Assembly: GCA_009746045.1 (NCBI GenBank)
Contig: RPFO01000002.1
Coordinates: 1,641,642 to 1,705,641, forward strand
Length of the DNA: 64,000 nucleotides
DNA from: Mesostigma viride
Taxonomy: Eukaryota; Streptophyta; Mesostigmatophyceae; Mesostigmatales; Mesostigmataceae
Reading direction: 5' to 3'
Of this stretch, positions 44,120 through 56,100 are shown piece by piece (the stretch's first letter is position 1; every line of letters begins with the position of its first letter). Under the pieces are notes generated by a model. That model was not told where the DNA came from. It did not search any database and worked only from the letters and a program-made list of their open reading frames with translations. Both the position numbers and the translations under genes were made by a program.

Positions 44120-45830
44120 AAGTGCCTGTTTGAGTGATATGTTGAAAGATAGTTGAGCCATGGGCTTCTTGCCCCAGGCATGCGAGTCAAACTTAGGTGC
44201 GGATGCAAGCCCTGTGGATGTGCCGGTCAGTGTCAGTGGCTGCCGCCTGTTTTTTATTGTGCATTTGCCAGCTTATCTGGCGACTTGGGATGGAGGGACG
44301 ATGTGGAATGTACTTAGTTGCCATGTGTACAGTATGTAATACTAGCCTACGTGGACAGCGAGGCAGCCAGCTGTGTGCGTAAGAAAGCGGCTCGCATGTG
44401 ACCCCGCACATGGCATGTGCCCTCAGTGTAAGCTTATGTGCAGTGTAGGCAGCATGCAGGAGTTTGCCAGCAGCATCGTGATGGTCCTAATTGAGACCAT
44501 AGCAGTTAATGTGTTGGCTGCTTGGCGTCTAGCCGTGTACCAGCTGGCCTAAATGAGTAATTGTTTCGCCAAGCTGCAATAGTAACTGTCATGCAAGTGA
44601 TAACAACTGGCCTAAGTAGGCAGCTCACAAAGTGGGCACCTGGACTCTATCAGGTGCCGCTCTGATATGCCTCATCATCAACATGACATGGGAAAACAAT
44701 CAGCACAGCAAGGAAATTTCACCAGGGGCTTTCCCAATGCGTGCCTATTGATCATTCCTCGTTGCCAAGGAGACTGCTACGTGCATGGCATTTGTTATCT
44801 TTAGAGTGTTTTAGCTAGCTCCACATTGTACAGGTCCATCATAAGGAGCTTCATGCAGCCGCACATCCGTGTCTAATTGTCACGTGTGCATCCAGGTTTA
44901 GGAAGTAGTGGGGAGCTTGTGATGAACGACAAGCTTCTTTCGGTACGGAGCGGGCGCGTGTCGTACTGGACAAGGGCGCAACATAGCGCAGGGCCTGGCT
45001 CAGTGCCCCAGAGCTAGCTAGAGTTGATCGAGTGGACAGTAAGCTAGACAGCTATGGTCACAGGATGCACTTGCTTGCATATACTTCCATTATACCATCA
45101 GGGATGTTTGTTCATCCATTCATTCACGCGTCTCTGTTGGATCTAGAGTCATGGGGTACAAACATTGAGTAGGTACCTTACGCATCCCTGATTGATCGAT
45201 GCACAGCAAGAAGGGGGCAGGGAGTACCATGCACTAGCTGCCTTCCGCCACTGCCTTGAGATTGCAGGCCATGCACACGTTCATGAGCATATTCAAGAAC
45301 AAATGTGTTATTACATAGTGAGCCAGATTAGCTTAGTGCGCTGATCCAGGGTTTGCTTCCGCGCATATATGGCACGCAAGAGCGCTCTGTGGCCTGCCCA
45401 TTTACGTGGGGTGTCCGATCCCGGCCTGCTCGTTGCGTATAGGGGATGTTGGAGGTTCCTTTACCAGTTAAGTATTGGCACCCACGTGACGCAGCCGGCG
45501 ACGTGCTTATGAATGGCACGCAAGAATCAACGGCTTGCTCGATCAAGAACATGGGTCACTGCTCACTAGGAGAATCTAGCCAGCAACTACTGTACGTGGG
45601 TGCAATATAAAGCTTAATTGGTCGTAGCAAAAGCATTCATTGATGTTAAGTAGCATTCATTGATGTTAAGTATAAGAGGATACTCATTGCAATTACCTCG
45701 ATCTTAACATTACCCATAACAAGAAGGGCTGACGTACGGCTGTCTATGATAAGCGCAAGGATCCTAAATACCAGCAAATTCCTTTTATTCGTTACCCCGA
45801 TATTCACAGTCTCCTTTCCCACACAGCAAA
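44120..45830. other. Intergenic, no gene seen
   Basis: Presumed 3' untranslated region of the LisH gene at the left. A tandem pair of AAGCATTCATTGATGTTAAGT lies at 45629-45670. No RNA gene or convincing ORF was found. Confidence 0.4.
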
Positions 45831-45831
45831 A

Positions 45832-46072
45832 TATGGTGTTGTTCTTTCTCAGTTACATCGTTTTTCCCGTCTTTGTTCTTATCGTGTTGATTTCATCACA
45901 ACTCTTGTTGAACTCTTGCAGCGTTTATTGGTCAAAGACTATGACCGAGCCATTATGCTCCGTCAAGTCCGATGTTTTTTGCAACGTCACCCACATCTGT
46001 TCGGTGCTGCCCCTTGGCACAAGCTCTACAAACAGGTCGTGGACCGGCTGGATCGCATAGTATCTCCGCACA
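45832..46072 (+). pseudogene. C-terminal tail of a reverse-transcriptase-type ORF
   Basis: One plus-strand frame reads VVLSQLHRFSRLCSYRVDF, then LVELLQRLLVKDYDRAIMLRQ and FLQRHPHLFG. This resembles the conserved QLxRFxRxCSxxxDF / LLxQGYxxxxL ending of a group of retroelement polymerases known from many eukaryotes. The upstream catalytic domain is not present. The lineage is undecided. Confidence 0.45.
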
Positions 46073-46699
46073 TCTGAACCCTGTGATGCCAGATCTCCTT
46101 TGCGGCCGTTCCGAGCTTGGCACTGGATTCGTTGTCCACATCGTCGCGTCGCTGCCGCAACACGATGTTTTCTGGCATCCGTGGGCTTTTGGTTCCCGCC
46201 GCACATTTGAAAGTGCTGTCCTCCGGCTTTTTGCCTTTGCACCGTGTGCAGTTTCTTGGACGTTTGGAATCATGGCATGGCTAACGTGATGACTGACTAG
46301 CTAGACCTTTTCAGTGGTTTTCCATTTGCGGGTATTTCCTCGTAAATGGTGGGAGAGCGATCGCAGCAATGGTGCTCACCACTAGACACTCCCGGCCAGT
46401 TAGGCTCGAAACACACGCCCTGATCAAGCATGCTGTTTCCGGCCCCACCGTCTAGGTCATCTAGTCGCTCCACACGTAAGCCAGCCATAATTTCAATGCA
46501 CAAGGATACACATTTCCATCACAATTCATCTTCATCATCCTGAACGACTCGAAAACGCGGAAAAGATAACGGCAGGCTCGAGCTACCATGGTCCGGATTC
46601 TCCCGATTTCTGGCCTGCGCTGGTTGTCTCTTTGATAAGTAACGCGTAGACTGCGTCACGTGAGCACAAATTCACAAATCCTCAATGATAAGGGGATGG

Positions 46700-47845
46700 A
46701 GATGGAATGTCTCTAACCCCTCGAGTTGCCGAGCGAAAGCATAACGGATATAGAGTTATAGACTTCCCCATCCTCCAGAGAGACCCTGGCTACCGCCTGT
46801 CCGACCTGATTTATGTGGGGATGATACCACCCCCATCAGGCGCCCTGAGCACATTCAGACCTGGCTGGACTGTCTGGGCTTGCATGGAGGCGCGGGCGGT
46901 GGGGTTGGAGATTAGTGTCAAAACTGAAGTCATGGTTATTGGGGCTACCAGTGCCCCGCCGAAGCCCCGGCTGCTCGACGGGACGGAGGTCCCATTCCGC
47001 ACGTGATCGCTTCAAACTGCTGGAGAGCATGCTCCCCGACACCGCCGACGATGTGGACACCCGCATCGGCCTGACCTGGGCTAGGCTTCGTTCGCTAAAA
47101 ACCTACTGGCACTCGAAGGATCGACCTGGGCGAGCACCCGAAGCGCATGCTCTTCAAGGTCCTGGTCCTCACGGTGCTCACCTATGGCGCCGAGGCATGG
47201 ACGCTCACGGACACGCTGGCCACACGGCTGAACGGCACGGTAACCAGGATGCTCCGACAGGACCTGAACGTCGGGTTTTCTACTCATTGGTCTTTAGAGT
47301 CTTTGTATCAGGGTACCTATACCTCGCATTTTGGACGAGATTAGGCAGCGTAGGATAGCATTCGTAGGACATCTTGCTCGCACCAGTCAGGTAGACACCG
47401 ACGTCGGCCTGGCTGGCCCCCAGCGGCTTGGCCAACCAGGGCGGCATGTCCTGACCTGGCCTGGCCCCAAGGACATTCCTAGAAAGATGGGTAAACCTGC
47501 CATGACCTATACACAGCAGTTGCTGGCTGACCTAGTGGTCCCAGCTACGTTTGAACACCGCATTCACTCCCTCTCTCTTGCTTGGACTGCTATGCAGAAC
47601 AAGAAGAGGTGGAAGATCGACGATTGTCCAGGCTCACACGCCGGCCCCTGTGGGCAAGCCCCCTCCCCCCAGAAGAAAGGGGCGCTTTGCTGAGTAGCTA
47701 GAGTAGTTAGGGCCGGCTTTCTAGAGTAGCTTAGAGCTAGTTTAGTTCGGTTTCGCGGCTTCGCCCACCTCCACCCATCCAGCAAGGGATTACGTGCTAC
47801 ATGCTCTCCCAACGGAGTCATGTTATAATTTAATTTAATTTAATC
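46700..47845 (+). mobile_element. LINE fragment (L1/RTE-like reverse transcriptase C-terminus), decayed
   Basis: Pieces of the C-terminal part of a LINE ORF2 lie in several frames: 46707-47006 (YRLSDLIYVGM, possibly the eroded FADD region, and CMEARAVGLEISVKTEVM), 46915-47358, 47147-47344 (VLTVLTYGAEAWTLTDTL and RMLRQDLN) and 47331-47693 (EIRQRRIAFVGHLART). At least three frameshifts separate them, near 47000, 47150 and 47300. The sequence ends in CTCCCAACGGAGTCATGTT and a (TTTAA)n tail at 47824-47843, the expected LINE 3' end. The 5' part is missing. Confidence 0.75.
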
Positions 47846-47849
47846 CTCC

Positions 47850-50142
47850 AGAGTCCACAGCTTTCTAGATACCGAGACAGACTGGCAATTTTCTCCCGTA
47901 GCTTACATACCCCATTGATATTAATTAATAAATTAACACGTAGACTGCACCACGGCCCGAATCAGACTACGTACCCCATATATTCTGATCAGGCACTCCG
48001 CAAAGGTGAAAACCATTTGCGTTCAGTGCCGGGCCGCGGAAAACGCGGAAAAACGCGATCTGCAAAAGGTAAGCATGCAGATCCCATATATATTAAAAAA
48101 ATATAATTACTTACAGCATGCAGATCCCATATATATGCGGCTGCAAAAGGTAAGCATGCATAGACACTTTAGACAGTACTCGTCATTTGTGCTAGCCTAA
48201 ACAACCAAAAGAAGCAACACGAGAACTGAATTGATCAATGGTGATCAAAGTAGCCCCAAGCCAGGCATGTCAACTACGTGAAATAGAAGTATCCCCATAT
48301 TTGGGACAGCCAACAGACGTATAGCAGACGGCCTTTTCAAAGTCCGAAATGGCGGTACAAAACAGACAGAAATTCATGTACAACAATGATAACAGGCCGC
48401 CTTCCCTTTATCCCCTTTCTTCGGCCATTCCTATCTAACCAGTAAGATAGTAAAGGGCCAACAGTGCTCAAAGGGATTCTTGTCTCTTGCATGGAGGCGA
48501 GTTAGCACCGACCTCGGCACCGTGTGGTATGCAGTGTCCGGCGAAACCCTCCGCATGACATCAGCATGTGTGGGTGGACAACATCAGCATGTCCAGAAGC
48601 AGAGGCCCCGATGAATGGCACCCACATGCAGCTTGTAGGTGATAGCCATGGTCAGCCCCTTGCATACAATAGACCTCCCTGACACTGCCCACAGATATCG
48701 ACATCCCTGAAACTTTTAACGGATATCCCTGATACCGTTAACGGACTTCGCCGATACTTCAACAGCGCTGACACGGACCGTGGCGAGTCCAATCCAATGG
48801 GCAGCCATCCACCTTCAACTGCATGGGCCTTGGTCTTGGCTTTGGGGTGGTAGATTCCGATCCCATTGCCATGTGCTCCTTGGTGCACCATCAGCCAATG
48901 TTTCAGGGACCAGCACTGCAGTGCACCGCCAGCACATGACTCTGGTGGGTAGCCCTCAGACAAAAACTTTCGTGATTGGATGCAGAACCACATAATCGGC
49001 ACGGAGCTGTAATCCACCAACCAGACACCAGCGAATCGCGCGAGCATGTTGCCTGCGCTTAATACCAACTTCTGGCGCCCGCCCGCACAGCCCAGAAAAA
49101 GAGGCAAGGCTGATACCAACGCTGCTGGTGCTGCCACTATTTATAGCAACGTGCTCAACCCCACCGGGGCGGCTCCATCGGGCTCACTCCCATCTGCTCT
49201 GGCACTCCAAGCAGAACGCGTTGCACTCAAAGCAGAACCACTATTTATAGCGTCACCGCTTGCTCCCCACCCCCACGAGATGGCAACCACAGGCATCAGC
49301 AGTTGGTGCAGGGATGTCCGGACATTTTCACGCTGGCGTCGGACTGAGCGCCTCGTCTGTCATTACAGTAGAGGACAGCCGGCTCGCATGAGGATTATAT
49401 CCCCATCGAGCACTATAAGGCAGTCTTAACTCCCCCGTCGTGCCCGTGAAGTGCTTCTGACATCCCCTCTGCTGCAAAGCGGCTTGACAGCCCCCCCCTG
49501 CTGCTGATTGCCCACCCAGCCGTTGCCCCACTCCGCCTTATCGGCCACACACACGACGTTTCGCCCACGATGGGACCCGGGGGGGCATCAAAGTGCTGCA
49601 CCCTATCCGCCAGCTCACGGCTAGGCTTTTCAAGCCCTGTCAAACGGCTTTTTAAGCCCTGTCAAACGGCTTTTTCAGCCTAGCCGTGAGCCGGATGAGA
49701 GAGAGATAAAGGGCGATGAAGGGGTCGCGTTGCCCTTAATCCCCCTATCAGCCGGCTCACGGCTAGGCTGTGCGATGAAGGGGTCGTGTTGCTTGCCCAG
49801 TTCTAGTGTATAGAACCGGGATAGCCAGATGTCAGGCACCGATGCAGGCGAGCTGCCGACCCAACGACAAGTCTCCGCCACCCTTCAACACCCAACGGTG
49901 CCACATCCTCCGCACCCTGACTGGACCATCCTACAGTGACCATCCTACAGTGACCATCGCAGGGTTGGCTCCCTGGTGACGGTCCCTCATCACTGACCCC
50001 GAAGCCACGCTGCCACCCGTCACCCGTCATGACCAGCCACCCCTCCACCACCAGCTTTCCCCTGCTTACAACCCCCACGTGCACACGTACATGGTGGCGC
50101 ACTTAGGTTGACAAGCGAGCCTGAGACCACGCCGCCACCCCC
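47850..50142. other. Intergenic, small repeats, no gene seen
   Basis: A short direct repeat GCATGCAGATCCCATATATAT lies at 48073 and 48115, with GCAAAAGGTAAGCATGCA nearby. Short ORFs at 48652-49137 (minus) and 49046-49429 (plus) have no recognisable content. Confidence 0.4.
49611..49694. repeat. Hairpin with 17-bp arms and an internal tandem duplication
   Basis: The arms CAGCTCACGGCTAGGCT (49611-49627) and its complement at 49678-49694 pair with one mismatch. The loop holds two copies of AAGCCCTGTCAAACGGCTTTTT. A third copy of the arm, GCCGGCTCACGGCTAGGCT, lies at 49751-49769. It is flanked by GCGATGAAGGGGTCG repeats at 49713 and 49770. It could be a small foldback element. Confidence 0.75.
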
Positions 50143-53100
50143 TCACAGATCCCACTCGGACAGGTACACGGTGAACGCCATCACGTCCGCCCAGGGGGGG
50201 AAGAGTTGCTTGGCCGACCGCACCTCCACGCTGGGCTGGGGGTAGAGCACGGCAAGCTTGAGCTGGAGAGGTTGACCCCCCGTCAGCCCGCCCTCAACCC
50301 CTCCCCGGCGCACGACGTGGAAGGACCACCGCGTCTTGGTGCTCACGTGCCGCAGGGGGTACATGGGCGCGCCAGCTGGCGTGGTCGGGAGCTCGACACC
50401 TGTCGGCGCGGGGCTCTCCGGGCCGTCATTCCCATTGGGCGCCCACCGCAGCAGCCCCTCCCCCGAGATGTTGGTCGTGATCCAGGCAGGGACCAGCGTG
50501 TCGATAGTCACCGTCACACGCACCGCGTCGTCGGTCCCTGACCCTCCACCCCCAAGGGGCACGGCCTGGGCCCGTCGGGATATCTCCACGCGGGGGATGT
50601 AGCGGTCGCTGCTCACGCCCAGGCTGGAAGGGACCAGGGTCACGGCGGCGTGCATGTTCAGCCCGGCCGGGTAGATCCCCAGGAACATGTCGGTCTTGTC
50701 GTGACGGACGACAGTGTCCTCACCCGGCTCATCGCTGAACCACGTCGTGACGTCCGCGTCGTCGCGCACCGGGCGGGGCCGGTTCAGCCCGCGGAGCGCC
50801 GCGCCGATGCCACCTGGCAGCGGGCCGGGGTCGCTGCTCTTGACGGCCCAGAAGGAGGTCATCGCGGGGCCGTGCGGCTCGTAGGCGGGCCGCACGCCCA
50901 TCCCTCCGCCGTCACGACTCCGCGACTGCTCCTTCAACCTTGCCTGGCGGGCCGCATCAGGGCCGGGGCCATGGACATAGGTGTGCTGGAGGATGACGCG
51001 CTTGGGGTGGCTCGGGGTGAACGTGGCCCATCGCGCGCTCATGAAGGAGGAGACCAGCATGAATACGATCAGCAGGGAGGCCACCAGGGGGGCGCGGGAC
51101 CGGGAGGGGGTGGTGACGTGGGGCGCCCCCATGACGTGGTGGGACTTACTGCCCGACGCGTCGCCGTCGGGGGGGGTGGAACGCGTGGGGGGCGAGAGGC
51201 TGGCCCCGCCGCAGGAGAGCGCAGGGATGCCCAGGGTGCCCAGGAAGAGCCATGAGGCGGCACCTGTCACGGGGGAGGGATAAGGGGAGGGAGGGGAAGA
51301 GGGGGAAGAGAGGGGGGGGGAATGTAGCAGCCATAGTTGTCTCACTTCATAATGCGGGAGGTTGGGGGTGGATTGAGCCAGGAGCAGGCATAGGACACCG
51401 TCTGGTCAAACAAACGTGTGCAACGCGTGCGCGCGTCTCATATCTAACGTCTACGCACCAAGCTCTAAGCACCCAAATGCCCATCGCGAGGGAGGGGCAA
51501 GTATGAGCTGGCACACGCCCGTGCCTATGGGATGAGTGCACGTCCGAACACGGGGATGCTGAACAGTCCGGGGACCACTCGCAGACAATCAACAGCATAA
51601 GTGCAGCAGACCAAGGTCACGGGAATAATCAAAAAGCGCAAAGGACAGCCACAGCAGAACAAGGACCCATGGAATGAGTGCACCAGAACAAGGTAATGAA
51701 TACATTTTGAGAGCACATTTAACTCAGTTTTCTATTTTCATTGGCTCACAATGTTTTATTTCTAATTCCACGTACCGACCAGCACGGCGACCACCACGTC
51801 GGGCCCCACCGTGCCCAGCACGCCGAGCATGGCCGACTTTTCGATGAGGAATTGGACGAGCACAAAGCACAGGCTCGCGCACATGGACACGGGGATGAAG
51901 GAGAGCGCCAGCACACGCGCCGCCAGCTGGGTGCGCCCCTGGCCCAGCAGCGCCGCGTTCAGGGAGATGCGGCAGGGATAGCTGCCGCCGCCACCTGTCA
52001 CATTCCCGGCCCTGGCATCCGCCCCCCGTTCCGCCTCCCTCGGCGGCGACTGCTTGCCCTTGATGCCGGCGGCACCTCCGTCAACGCCGGCAAACCCGTC
52101 GCGCCCACCCAGCACGGCCGGCAAGATCAGAGAGGCCCACTGCATGGCAGCAAAAGACGCCGCCGCGAGCGCCCACGCGACAAAGAAGTAGGGTCCCTTG
52201 AGCCCTCCCAGGGTCATCCCAGCCGCCAGCAGCGCATGCAGCAGGCCGCGGCCCCACACTGCCGTCGCCAGCTCAACGTCCCACACGAGGAAGTGCCCAC
52301 CCTGGCTATCGCCTTCCACCCACCCGCCACCGACCAACTCACTGCCATCATGCGCGTGGCTGCCGCCAGTGTTATCAGCCACGCCGGCATCCCTGCCACG
52401 TGGTGCGACCGCGGCGTCGTGCCCGGTGGCCGTCGCGGCACGGCTCGCCACCTGGCGCGCGCGCACGGCACCCCCCCTGGCAGGCGCCTCTGATATCAGC
52501 GAGGATGAGGATGAGGACCAGGAGGGGGAGATGGGGGTGGCGGGGGGGTGCGAGATGGGGGTGGCGGGGCCCAGGGGTGACCCGGCAGGGGCGGGGGCCA
52601 CGGCACCATCCCCCCCCGATGACCGGGCAGATGACGGGCTTCCCCTGCGGCGCCCCAGTGCGCGCGTCAGCATGCGCTCCAGGGTGAACCCCAGCAGCGC
52701 CCCTGCCCCGTACACCCCCCAGGCGAGCCAGGGGCGCGGGTACCACCGCATGGGCTGCCCGAAGACCAGCGTGCGGAGCAAGGCCACGAGGGCGGCCGTG
52801 ACGGCGGCAAGCAGGAGGCTGGTGACGGCAGACAGCAGGCTGGCGGCCAGGCGGCGGGGCGTGATGGACGCCGCCATGGCATCCCAAAGGCAGTAGGGGG
52901 CGGGGGAGGATGAGGAGGGAGCCGCGTATGCTGGGAACAGGCCACTAATGTTGCTGCTGGCAGCCGCGTCCCTGGTGATGTTTTCCTTGTCCCTGGACGT
53001 AGCACCCATGGGCCCGTCCCCTCCCTTGCCCCTTTCCTTTGCGACGGCGGCGACGGGGAGCAGGCCGCCGCTGGCATTGCTGCCGGCGTGCATCAGAGGG

Positions 53101-56100
53101 GAGGCGAAGCGATGCGCCATGTACCCCGGCCGTGCGCGCCGCAGCAGCTGCAGCAGGAAGCGTGCGAGCAGGGGCAGTGCCAGCATCAGCAGGAGCGGCA
53201 GCGTGTGCAGTACGCGCGCGGTGGCCATGCTGTACTTGAACATGATGGCTCCCAGGTAGTCCCAGTACACCGGCATCGCGGCCTTGCGTGCTGCGACCGT
53301 TGCAGGGTCGGGCATGCTGCGCTTGACGATGTTGAAGTGGCGGTGAGCTGGCCCGGGATCGGCCGATGATGCCTCCTCCGATCCTGTTTTGGTCGCTCCA
53401 CTTACATCCGTGGCGGTGCCACCCACATAGCTCCTTGCTGCGTTCCTGGGGGAGCCGTCGCTATTTTTAGAAGCACTCGAACCGGCACCCCTCCCGGCCC
53501 CTTTGGGCCCTGCGGACGCAGCCTCGATGCGTGTGCCCTCCCGGGCCATGGCGTCGCCAAATGCGGGCAGGAGGCCCACCACGTTCTCGCCCAGCATCTG
53601 GAGCGCCCCTGGCCACAGGTGGGCCAGGTCGTCCAGGGACGTGTGGTAGAAGTAGCCGTCCAGCACGTATGCGATGTCGACGCCGTCCAGGTCGCCCGCG
53701 TCGGAGGTGAACGTACGGAAGTCCGTGTCCAGCTTGATGATGCCTGGGGGAGGGGGGGAAAGGGTCAAATTAATTAGGGGTGGCTGTACATTAGAAGAAT
53801 ACAATGGCTTTTGCGTGAACGTGCACAAGTCTGTGTCCAGCTTGATGATGCCTGGGTGGTTGATCATTGTCGTCAGAAAGCAACAAATTCATCATACTCA
53901 TGTAAGGGCAGTGTGCTACAGGCGGCACGGTATAGAATGTTAGTTACACAAGAGGGTGTTTGCGTGAATGTGCAGACGTCCGCGTCCAGCTTGGTGATGC
54001 CTGGGGCAAGGGGGAACAAGGGTCAAACAAAACAGGGATGGCAGTGCTAGACATGAACGAGCAGATGATGGTGTCAAGCTTGGTGATGCCTGCATAGCAA
54101 AGGTTTGAAAAGGTGGTATCAGAATAGATAGGAGGGCGTCTGTACATGAGCGTGCGGAACTCTTGTGTCCAGCGTAGGGAAAGGACAGTAGTGGCCAGGG
54201 TCAGCAAGGCATTGATACCTAGGCTGGTCTTGTTATGTATTTCATTAATTATTTTCTAGTATGCAGTTTTATTTATGGAACAAAGGTCACAAGGGCGTGC
54301 CATCGTCTCCGCTTCCAGCGGCCACACGCCGGGGGGCAAGGGGGTCACCGTAGCAGTTACACCATATTCGTGATTAGATTGTCACATCATATTAATTAAC
54401 AAGCACCTGACTGCGTCACGTGGGTGCACATCATATTAGGGGCACCATATTAGTGACTAGATGAGGCCACATTGGCCTGGCGAGGTATCTGGTGACCCAC
54501 GAAAGAGATCTATTAGCACGCTTCGTTTAGCCGCTGCTTGATGAGACTTGAGAGAAACTACAATATTGTCAGATATGTTACTGCCCCCTTGCCCGAGTCA
54601 AACAGGCCTTGGCACTGTTATGCTGCATAATTATATTAGTAGTACTACTGTAGTATTGTTATAGATACTTTTATACTAAGTTCACCCCACCTGAGTCGAA
54701 CAGGTCTTGCCTTGCAAGATCCCGATATGTTGCGCCCTTGAAATTATTATGCTGCTCCATCCCCTTACCGGAGTCAAACAGGTCCTGCGCGGTCACGCTG
54801 CCGTGGGGATACTTTGCTGCGCGTGCGTAGGCGTCCACCGCCCACTCCCCTTTGACCTGGAAGAGCAGGTCAGGGCCCCCTGGCCCCGTACTCTCCAGGT
54901 TGATCACCGCGCGCAGGTCCGCCGCCCAGGGGTGCGCGCTGTACCAGGCGTGACCACCCTGGCGCATTAAATAAGGATTATATGAGGATGGCGTGTCATG
55001 GGGGGAGGGCAGCCAGCACACAGGATGAAGACAAGGGATCTATCTCAGGTCTCAACAGAAAGCCTAATCAACAGAAAGCCTACGAACGGTGAGGGATGCC
55101 TTGCATTCGGCATGTCAAAGTTGAATTGTGTTTGATGCTACAGCAAGTGCAAGCTACCGGGTGAGAATTCAGCTGGACATGCATGCATCGCGAAAACAAA
55201 ACTTGATACCCCAGGGCTAGATAAAAGTGCGTTTAGATGACAGTGCCTTTAGATGTTTGGAAAGTGCATTTAGATGATGGTGCAAGTAGAGTACGGTGCA
55301 TTCAGATGACTGTGCCCCAGAAAGGGGGGGGGGCATACCCCCCTATTTTGCTACTTGAGTGCACACCTTTTTGTGCCGTCCAGTGCCATCCGTCACCAGC
55401 CAAAGTGAAAACTGGCTGTGCGTTCACCTTTGCCAAAATGGGTCCGTTGGGGCGAAACGGAGTGCGCTTGGGCAAGTAAGCTCTTTACAAGCCACGTGGC
55501 ACGCTTTTGGTGGTTAGCCTACCAGCGGTGACGGGAGGGCCTCACAGCCTTGCGTTTTCCAGCGTTTTGCCCCTGCTCGCAGGGTTTGCTCACAATGAGG
55601 GACAATATTGTTTGTCACGGTCAGTTGCATAGTGATCTGACCGGCATCCAGTAATGGCGCCAAAACGCGCGCACCGCTCTTTGATCTTAGACCGACTAGG
55701 AGACAGGGAGGCGAATGAATGTTGATGGCATGGCGATCAAGTACGTTGCCCCGGTCCCGAGACCAGACCGCAACAAACTCATCTCGGACACCCTGATTTT
55801 CGTAGTAATGCAACCCTTTCAAGGTGACATCAGCTTGGCAGATGACACGAGCGTCACCGTCAGTTCATGCTGACAGGCTGATTATTCAGTAAGCCGCGAA
55901 ACAATAACAATCGTGACGAACGCCTGTCGAACAGCCGCCCTGTTGGTCAATTTTCAACCCAGTTTCCCTCAAACAGTACAACCGAAACCAAGCGCCGACC
56001 GATCCCTAGTCTCACGGTGAGCGCGCACCTTTCCTGAAAACAAGGCGCCGGGTGTGTTTGTCGATCGCACTCCAGTTCTATTTTCCTCGCGCCGTCCTCA

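Noticed and set aside
51741-52493. 250-codon plus-strand ORF
   Set aside because: Antisense shadow of the peptidase exon 51776-53743.
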